Shown here: positions 56,408 to 64,000 of the stretch, piece after piece
Position numbering within the stretch: position 1 is the stretch's first letter
Layout: each line of letters starts with the position of its first letter
NCBI GenBank assembly: GCA_015501585.1
Contig: JADNRY010000132.1
Coordinates: 1-64,000, forward strand
DNA from: Rhodocollybia butyracea
Lineage: Eukaryota > Basidiomycota > Agaricomycetes > Agaricales > Omphalotaceae
Length of the DNA stretch: 64,000 bases
Reading direction: 5' to 3'
The notes under the pieces: generated by a model
What the model saw: the letters and a program-made list of their open reading frames with translations, nothing else
Told to the model about the DNA's origin: nothing
The model's database searches: none
Translations under genes and position numbers: made by a program

Positions 56408-56855
56408 CTTGAGACGGCCAGATGTCCTGCCTCACTTCTGCCCCTTGTGGGAGCTTTCTCGCATTAGTGCTCCAGATTATGCTTGGGTCCATTGTCATAG
56501 GCTCCACAAGGATTATAGATGAGAAAAGACTTTCAATGGATGGGACATGGTCCAGTCCAAGAAGAAGGGAAATGGCACTCATGGAATGCCCAATTCCAAT
56601 CAGTGTATGAGATGTAAAGTCGAAGGTGCTGACAGTTTTGCCTTCCAGTGTAGATCCAAGGAGAGTACGGCCTCTGCCAGTCAAGAAAGAGTGAATACTA
56701 CGTCCATATTCCCCCCATTGAACTGAGTGATGAAGGTTAGAACAAAAATTTTGACATGATACTGCTCCTCACAAACTGGCTCGTATCCCCATGAAGGCTC
56801 TCTTCATTAAGCATTGCAGAGTCTCCGTGATTTGGGGCTTCGAGAGACCAAATTT

Positions 56856-57962
56856 TATTAAACTTTACAACCCCAAACGGCTCCACAAAAGAAGACAAGC
56901 AAGCAACAATGATGTGGCAAGAGACAAAACAACAATTAATTAAGCGCCTGTCAAGATACATGTGATCTGATGTAACTATCTAATCAATACGGTGAGACTC
57001 ATACCAACACACCCCCTGAGGCTCACCCCCGAAAATGACAAAAACATAACAGATAGAATGACATACGCATAAGGATGAAGATAAATAAAAGCCAACAAGG
57101 ACAACGCAATGTTCATGGTCCCCTGTCATAAAAAAGGCAGTAGCAGTTCCAAGATGTGAAGTGTTGGTTGTGCAAAATGGGTCCTCAAACCTCAAATACA
57201 GCCCAACCACAATAGACAACTGAATTGGAGTCACAAATGAGAATCAATTCCCCCTTGACTCCAATACCCAAAGGAAGAGATACAATCAAGAAACATGACA
57301 GCTCAGCAGTGAGCACATCAATTTGAGTGAGTCGAGATTAAGGAAAAAGGATTCATGGAAGAAGTCGGTTTGTGGTGGTACAAGCCAGATTGGATGATTC
57401 ATCAACACAAGCGGAAAGTTTCCTGCCAACAACGTCACAACGTAGTACACCTGAATGCAAGTTCCACATTCAACAACTCAAAAGATCCCCCACAAACTGA
57501 GTTGGAAGCGATGAAAGGATTGGATGGAAGGTCCTGGGAGGGTTGGCACAAAGCTGCAAGGCGAGACAGTTTGAACAAACTGGAATGCTGCAAGCAATGC
57601 AAGAAAATGGTATCAATAACAGATGGTCCAGAACAAGTAGTAGATCCACAAATGCTGAAAGAGCTGATAGGGCACCAATGAACAGAAGAGACAGTGGATG
57701 GTGATGGGAGGAAGGGTTTAGGTGGCTGATTGTGACAGCAGACAATAGGAATAGACCTAGGTGGTGGCAGTTAAGCAGCAAGGCAGTGGCTAACACTTGC
57801 CCATAACCTATTAAACTTTACAACCCTGGACGGCTCCACAAAAGAAGACAAGCAAGCAACAATGATGTGGCAAGAGACAAAACAACAATTAATTAAGCGC
57901 CTGTCAAGATACATGTGATCTGATGTAACTATCTAATCAATACGGTGAGACTCATACCAACA
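56856..57962 (-). mobile_element. TRIM-like small LTR retrotransposon inside the alpha/beta-hydrolase gene
   Basis: Direct repeats of 153-154 bp (56856-57009 and 57810-57962) flank about 800 bp. On the minus strand they start TGTTGGTATGAG. The insertion is flanked by the 5-bp repeat AATTT (56851-56855 and 57963-57967) and splits a codon stretch of the host gene. A GGGGGTG purine run precedes the 3' LTR as a likely polypurine tract. The 3' LTR end is TA rather than the usual CA. The internal ORF at 57355-57681 is not recognisable as gag or pol. Confidence 0.82.
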
Positions 57963-58242
57963 AATTTCTCGTATCTTGATCCTCAATGACTGTTGCATAA
58001 TTATGTTTAGTAGGTCGTCAATTGTGGGCTTTCAGAGTATGAGTAATGCTACCGCTATCTTCTCAACTGAGGGAAATAACACCTACCTCCCAATGTTCCT
58101 TGCTGAAACCCGTTCCGTGGGTGAACACTAGTGTCAGGCCATCTTGCCATGAAGGCCTCCTGTATCGTTTGACCGTTGAAACCAATGGATAGTAAGGTCG
58201 AGGATCCCAAGTATAGCATTCAGAAATTAGAGGCGAGCTCAT

Positions 58243-61200
58243 CTTGAGCAAAATCCCAATTTTTTCTCATAGCATATATAGCTCTCATACAAGTGTTAAT
58301 GCTGCATCTGCACACATTTCCTATGCTGGAGTTTTCCGGCATTACGATCACAGTTTCTCTATAGTGCTGTACTTATCCTGATAGAACTGAATTGAAAACC
58401 TAATTGAGGTACTATGCATCTGCCAGTGCTGTGCTGTGGACTGCCCTGGAATGTTGTGGACTGAACTAAACTCAATTGATGTGCTAGCAATGCTACGGAA
58501 TTGTATCAATCCCATGTAAGCAAAAATCAGAATCTGATCATATGTGATCATAAAATGTTATTCTGATTATCAAGTCCTGGTAGGCATTAACTTCGGTGAT
58601 CCTAGGAGTGGCATGTACGCTGTATAGCTTGTACTATCCTCGCTTGCACCCTGGGGCCTGCACCCCGCGCACTAAAGCACTAAACTCGTAGGTGTCAGAA
58701 TCAAAGAGCTTTGGTAAATGGTGATATAAACATGAAAATTGTGCTTAAGCACTAGCACTGTAGGGCACTGCCATTTTTTACATTCCTATGTACTACAATT
58801 CCATTGGCATTCGAGCAATAGGAACAGGTTGTTTCACAAGTTCTCCCCCTTGATTGTCCCAATTAGTTGTACTTTCATTTCGCTTCCACCAGTGAACCAC
58901 CAGTGAAGTATGATTATCATTCAGAGTGTAAGATTACTTACATCAAGCACATATTTTTATCCATGCTCACAAACTGCTTCCGTTGCCTTCTCATCTATTC
59001 CGACCGCTCGCCCTCTGCAGCAAGAATCATCCAATAAGTATTGGTTAACATGTGTAAATCAACATACAGAGGAGATGAGATAACCAGTGATTTCAAAGTT
59101 ATTTGTGGATCAATTCTGGATGAGCGAGGACAGAAGACAGGTCCCCGACTCCCCGTGTCGTTGGAGAGGGCAAGGGGACTTCTGGTATGCCCAACGCTCG
59201 CTCCCTAGCGGACCCGGTAAAGGTCACCGTGGTAGTATTTCATTGAGCTACGTACAAGCAAAACTAACGTGCTCGCCATCACGTGGTTCAAACCAAGGAT
59301 GAGCTAAGAGCTGGACAGGTAGACGCGACGTTCTACCTGTTCCATTGTGTTACTGAGATCTATCACCATAGTGTCCGGATTCTCCGAATTTTGCTGAACT
59401 TCCCCACTGCCCGATTCCTCCATCGTCTTTCTCATAACAACATTGTTGCTATCTGTTGCCATCAACCTTCTCAACGAATTACCTAGTTTGTAATTCAGGG
59501 ATGGTACGTACATAGTACCAATGTGGACACGGGTCAGAAACCATCGCATCAACATCGCGTCCAAAGCGTCCCGTTCATTCATCAATGAAAACACACAATT
59601 TTTCAATAGTTTTGTCTGTTTTGAACATCCAAACAAAAGTACAAATTGATAAGGCAAGCGGCGGGGACGGTACAGTCGACCTTCGGGAGTGAAGGGAATC
59701 GCGATCCTATACTCTAAATAAAGGCTGTTTAGACGCTCAAAATAATTTACATCAGCAATTCCCGCGCAGCGGCTGTTCCGGCAAGTGCACAAGCGCGGAG
59801 CGCTCGGCAACTTTCAAAATACATCTGATCAAAGTGCTGGCTTCCTTCCATCCTGGAGTCATCGTTGTACTTTAAATCATTAAGTGCTCAAAATTACTTA
59901 TGTATTTTTACCCAAGCAACCACAGTGTAGCGGCAGAGTCACTGGCCCGCAGTGGCACTTTTGCCGCACTTTCTAAGTTCTTCATTGGTCCTTCATGCAG
60001 CGCGCCTCTCTCAACAAATATTTTTCCCTAAAAGTTGCTGGAGTAAGTAAGTATGCCCAATGACGACTGTTAAGATTGACAAGAGATTAATGCACTCAGC
60101 ATGATAGATGTATTGTACCATCTATGGCCACTGAATGTGCCATGCATTAATCAAGTCTGGGATCTACTGTTGCATACCTTTATGCTTGAGTCAGTGGTCC
60201 ATTGGCCAAGCCCAAAAATCTGATGCTGAAGTCCTGGAGCAAGTTGTTGATGACAAGCCAATGTTAGAGTAAGTATAGTCAACTCAGCAGCAGAGGTCTG
60301 GGAAGAGCCAAAATGTCCAAGTTGTACCCATAATGCTGATGTTGCTATGGGTCATTGGCAAGTCATTGGTCAACACAAGAATAAAGGGAAGGGGAACATG
60401 CTCATAATTCACACCGTCGTTAATCCTTAGCAAACTTTATCTTGCGCCTTTATGCAATCTACTCAAACAGTAACACCAAAGTAAGACGGCTGTGTTCGGA
60501 AGGGGGGGGGGGTAAAATATCCTTATCAATTTGATATCTATTGATTTCTGTACCAAAATCACCTGTTACAACAAGCGGTGGAGATTGGTGGAGCCACTGA
60601 GGGAAAACAACAACAATGTATGAAAACAATCTACTAATGTATGTACTACTACATATAGTTGAAACGACTGAACACCTACATACAGAGTTGATACGGAGTA
60701 TGTATTTAACAACTTACATAGTAGTACCAAAGGCAATACGGGTGGTAGAAGAAGTGGATAAAATGAGATTAACCTTGAAATTGTTCAAACTTTGTAGCTC
60801 TGAATGGTAGATCAAATACTAGGGATACCTCTGTGACGTAGGCACGGGTCTCTTCAAGCTTGTACAGAGGAAAGAACGATTAGATTACCTAATGTACGTA
60901 CGGAGTATATAAGTAGCTACTGTACGTAAGTGGCGGAACGACCGAGCACAATAATATATGCTTCAACAAAAATATTTTGAGCAAAAACAACCAAAGCCCC
61001 TCCAAAATCCTTTTTTTAACCATGAGAGATTTTGCAGCACTTCCTTTGCCCCAAGTGATAAAATTGGTCTCATATAACTCGATTTTATGTGAGTGACAGT
61101 TTTCTGGTAGTCGGAATCCAAGGAGTCAGAATCGAGTTCAACTTTGAGCATGAAAAGGAACCAGAGAAGAAAGAAGCGCCGTTAGCCTGAAACTCTGCGC

Positions 61201-61430
61201 CAAAGACAACAAAGTTTACACACTGAACATGATCCATACACCTGGCCACAACCTGGCCATATAGATTTTCAAACTGAGGTTTCCTCTGCTTTGCGAGGGA
61301 GCCCTTGTTCTCATAGATGTTGTTGAGGGCGTACAAACACAAACGACCTCTTTATTATGCCAGACATATTTGTACAAGCTACATCCTGTTCTCGTGCTGA
61401 ATAAAATCTATAGGCTGAGATGTCGTTCCT
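58243..61430. other. Gene-poor region with one unrecognised frame
   Basis: Most of this stretch shows only short motif-free frames and AT-rich sequence. A minus-strand open frame at 59304-59810 (168 codons, with YFERLNSLYLEYRIAIPFTP) may be coding but has no family I know. A run of eleven G is at about 60500-60511. Another minus-strand frame at 61085-61342 is similarly unidentified. Confidence 0.35.
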
Positions 61431-61559
61431 CCGCCAGGAGCGGGGCTATTGGGGTTGAAATCGCCATCTTTCTCATCGAACGCAACCCCAAATCGAAACT
61501 TGCCATCGGGTATGGATGATGCTATGACCAAACACGGGATCTACATTCACTTGTTTACC

Positions 61560-61770
61560 GCCTCCACCTCCGTTCCCGTCTGTGCATACGTGAGCAAAAT
61601 GTTCACGGTGAGGAGGAGTGAGGTTCCCGAAGAAAAAGATAAGGAGAGGGCAGCCAAGGTAAAGGCATCAAAGGAAAAACGCAGTCCAACTCCAATGTCA
61701 GGTACTTAATAAGCATCTGGAGATGCGTCGACGCGTGATGCTACTCTTGCAGATACGCTGCCTGCGGAGC
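61560..61770. repeat. Dispersed segment related to 25510-25670
   Basis: The same ordered blocks as at 25.5 kb occur here with substitutions, embedded in an open frame (TASTSVPVCAYVSKMFTVRR). The nature of the shared unit is not known. Confidence 0.45.
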
Positions 61771-61865
61771 CGGAGCGGAAGGAAGGGACTGTCGACAAGA
61801 AGACAGAATATGCAAATAAAGACGACAATATTCTCCTTGGGTTCGCACGTATATATTCCGGCACG

Positions 61866-62345
61866 TTGAGTGTCGGTAAGAGAGTCTGTGTTTTGTTACC
61901 GAAGTTCAATCATAGCCTGGAATCGTCCACGTTGTCTGCTAATAATCTTGAATCATCACTTGGTACTCTCGACATTACCGAGCCATCTGGGGCTGACGAT
62001 GCGAAGAGTGATGCTGATAGCGGCATTGCAAAACTCTCTGTACAGCCCCTCAAATGCGCCTTACATCCTCGGTCTCCCATCTTATGTCCAGAACCGTGGT
62101 GGCTCATCATCGGCTTTGGTACAAAACCTCGCGCCATTCGCTTTGACAATGTAACTCCTCACATTATAGGCTTTTGTCTCGGAACTACTGACGGCAAATC
62201 CAAGTTAACGTTCGAGCCCATTAATGCTTGCGAGATTAATGTTGTGGAGAACTGCGGCAGCCCTCCTACCAGTTTCTTTGAATTTTCAAGAACCACCTTC
62301 GAACACTGGTTAATCCGATGGCAATGTTCTGTCACCCAAAGGTGA
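61866..62345 (+). CDS. Hypothetical open frame
   Basis: A frame of 159 codons (MSVGKRVCVLLPKFNHSLES, later WWLIIGFGTKPRAIRFDNVT) runs directly into the aldo-keto reductase scrap. I do not recognise it, and it may be a chance frame in decaying duplicated DNA. Confidence 0.3.
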   Translation: MSVGKRVCVLLPKFNHSLESSTLSANNLESSLGTLDITEPSGADDAKSDADSGIAKLSVQPLKCALHPRSPILCPEPWWLIIGFGTKPRAIRFDNVTPHIIGFCLGTTDGKSKLTFEPINACEINVVENCGSPPTSFFEFSRTTFEHWLIRWQCSVTQR

Positions 62346-62575
62346 TATCTAAAACTGCGCACACTGACAGACTACGTTGATATCTTGTTCGTTTGCGGCG
62401 CTGGTGGGGTCTGGGATAGTATCTTCAAGAGGTCATGGAATATTGTCACGTCCGGGAAGTCATTTATCTCGGGGATCAGATTCCTGCTTCAATGGGGCGT
62501 CATGCACACTAATGAGTTGCAAAAGACCATGGGAGGACAGCTTAATTTGTTGTTTATCAAGTGCATATCTTCCCT
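62343..62575 (+). pseudogene. Scrap of a third aldo-keto reductase copy
   Basis: The DNA matches part of exon 5 of the reductase at 41.8 kb: CTAAAACTGCGCAC, GATATCTTGT, AATATTGTCACGTCCGGGAA and TTGTTGTTTATCAAGTGC occur in the same order. Frames are lost. Confidence 0.75.
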
Positions 62576-62928
62576 TTCCCGCATATCAGCCTACTTTTCG
62601 GAGCGCGAAGGCCGCAGGGAAGCGTTTCTGTTTAGTTGCCAGTGATGATCCACCATCTTCAGCTACCACTTACAAACGACCTAATCCCTCTCAACCTGGT
62701 CAATATGTTCGCCCACTCCAGATAGATGTGCCAATTTGGCACAAGTGGCATGGAGAGCAAGAAGTGCTGGATCTGGGAGCAGTGGGATCGAGGGATCTGG
62801 CGTGGTGAAAGTGGTGATTAGCGACCGGTCACGCAGGTAGACCTCATATGGACCACAGAGATGTTTAGTCTCGTAACAATGGGGAGTGTTCTATAGGCAC
62901 CTCAGTAAATAAGAAGAAGATAATACAG

Positions 62929-63922
62929 TCAACTCGGCGTCGCTTTGAACCAAAGCATTGATCGATTAAAGTAGTAGTGTATGGGCTTGAGCAATGTTAT
63001 GATATTGTCCAGCGAGCGTGCTCTGACTCCGTTGATTGTGTACCCAAAACGCTCAAGGACAGCAAAAACTGACGAGGCATAGTCTCTCTGTAATGGAATA
63101 CCTAAAACGAACGCAAGAATAATAGGACGAAGAAACATACCTTCAATCCGGAAAGTTTGAGATACGCACCTGGTATGATATGCGCGCAATGTGTAGGCCC
63201 GCAACAAGATCGCTCGAGTTCTGTCGTGTCTGGATAATCCTTGTGGTAACCCCGCAAAGAGTATTCGTAGTCGAAAACCTTAGTCACAAGACGCCGGTAT
63301 CCATCCCGGAAGAGAGCCTAATTGTGCTGTCGGACGGACATGGCAGTAACAGGAGGAAGTTACTCTCACTCGTTTTTTAACTTCCTGGTGGGTTTCCGGA
63401 ACTTGGTGCATCTCGTCTTTGGCTACTTTCTTACGAGCGTCGAAAGTGGACAGGCTGTGATGGCTAGAAAGGACAGCAGTTCGTGGGCCTTTATTTTTCT
63501 TGACTAGACGGACAGAGTCGGATACGCATTGTCAGTCCGCTCACATTTGAGATACAAACTGATACAAAAGACTTACACGGACGAATGAAGAATTCTATAT
63601 ACATGTCTCGGAGTTCATAAAGCCCTGTATGACTGGCGCATGATACAATTGTACGGACGACCTCTGCACGCACAGTATCGGTGGGAGCAAGAAGAAGGAT
63701 AAAACCAAGAACTCGGGCTCGAATGAGTTTATCCTTGTCTTCAAGCACAGATTGCTGGAAATTGAATATGGTTGTGTATGCGCTGAGATGATTTGGAGTT
63801 CTAAGTTTGTGCTGCACATCTTTAGGAGGAGGAAGAAGCCCTGGAGACAGTCCTTCGATAGTTATTGGTAAAACCATTAGTACCGGCCCGGGGCCGTTGA
63901 TGGATGGGCGCCGGGCGCTCAT
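62929..63922 (-). CDS. HNH-endonuclease-domain-like protein, probably truncated
   Basis: The first exon (63922-63577) encodes MSARRPSINGPGPVLMVLP and a helical stretch. A second exon with FDARKK joins ALFRDGYRRLVTKVFDYEYS. LERSCCGPTHCAHIIP carries the His of the HNH metal site. A final exon has RDYASSVFAVLERFGYTING and MLWFKATPS, then TGA. Layout and motifs match a basidiomycete HNH family in which the RDGYRC segment usually holds a Cys; here it is Arg. Family members normally continue well past the LWFEAT motif, so this copy is probably shortened. Nuclease activity is not established. Confidence 0.6.
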
Positions 63923-64000
63923 TGTCGATCAGACGCCCATCGTCTTTCTCTCTCTCTCTCTCTCGGCTTCCAGTTTTGCTCGCCATGACTGGCCCACAGC

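Larger units (their letters stand above)
55113..58242 (-). pseudogene. Alpha/beta-hydrolase gene broken by two mobile elements
   Basis: The gene starts MSSPLISECYTWDPRPYYPL at 58242 with the oxyanion-side motif FTHGTGFSKEHWE. A short intron (58086 down to about 58030) leads to IDDLLNIIMQQSLRIKIREI. There a 1.1-kb TRIM-like element cuts the exon. It resumes with WSLEAPNHGDSAMLNEESLH. QWGEYGRSIHSFL then leads to IGIGHSMSAISLLLGLD, which holds the nucleophile Ser of a GxSxx elbow. The IWPSQ codons are split by a 602-bp hAT-like element and continue EEAYKMLKMRNTWKKWDD. Later exons end with EGVGHTASDVSPP, a likely catalytic His. Apart from the insertions the frame looks sound, which suggests recent inactivation. 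The substrate is unknown. Confidence 0.85.

Noticed and set aside
57355..57681. Open frame of 108 codons inside the TRIM-like element
   Set aside because: No gag, protease, integrase or reverse transcriptase motif; it lies antisense to the inferred LTR orientation and is likely chance.
60500..60511. Run of G bases as a functional G-quadruplex
   Set aside because: A single homopolymer run without further G tracts, likely a length-variable or error-prone site.

Overview
The window is nuclear DNA from a filamentous basidiomycete, most likely an Agaricomycete. The genes are cut by many short introns (about 50-100 nt, GT-AG plus one GC-AG). Several families are typical of mushroom-type genomes: seven-TM DUF6534-like proteins, an NRPS-like adenylation enzyme, a NACHT-ankyrin protein, an HNH-domain protein and a Sec14 protein. 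Several tRNA genes carry introns. No bacterial features are present. A more exact placement is not justified from sequence alone.

Layout. 0-4.3 kb: decayed adenylation-domain gene (+), an unknown nuclear-type gene (-), a tRNA-Asp gene and a degraded relative. 4.5-11.6 kb: an intact Sec14/CRAL-TRIO gene (-) and a tRNA-Glu gene, a kinase-like gene (+), then a decayed second copy of the Sec14-tRNA pair and several eroding tRNA-Glu copies. 13-19.5 kb: a seven-TM gene with many introns, a hAT-type element holding tRNA-like sequences, and an intact pyridoxal-reductase-like aldo-keto reductase. 19.6-28.7 kb: three copies of a unit combining tRNA-Glu with a MINDY deubiquitinase gene. Only the last copy is complete; the first is split by a small LTR element. 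29.7-31.6 kb: more tRNA-Glu copies on the + strand. 32.5-38.8 kb: NACHT-ankyrin gene with frameshifts, an integrase-like pseudogene and a LINE fragment. 40.4-54.7 kb: a tandem duplication of about 7 kb (FMN-binding oxidase, aldo-keto reductase, seven-TM protein). The first copy looks intact; the second is a set of pseudogenes with nested DNA elements inside. 55.1-58.2 kb: an alpha/beta-hydrolase gene broken by two different non-autonomous elements. 58.3-64 kb: mostly gene-poor, with a third aldo-keto reductase scrap and an HNH-domain gene.

The main theme is repeated local duplication followed by decay. About nineteen tRNA-Glu(UUC) loci or fragments travel with duplicated protein-gene fragments. 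Non-autonomous mobile elements (two TRIM-like LTR elements, three hAT-like elements with 8-bp target duplications, a foldback element, smaller MITEs and a LINE) have landed in the duplicated or decaying genes. I recognise no operon-like system or wholly new machinery. The most unusual material is the tRNA-Glu amplification, a tRNA-Glu intron containing a second anticodon half-arm, and the hAT-like element carrying tRNA-like sequences.
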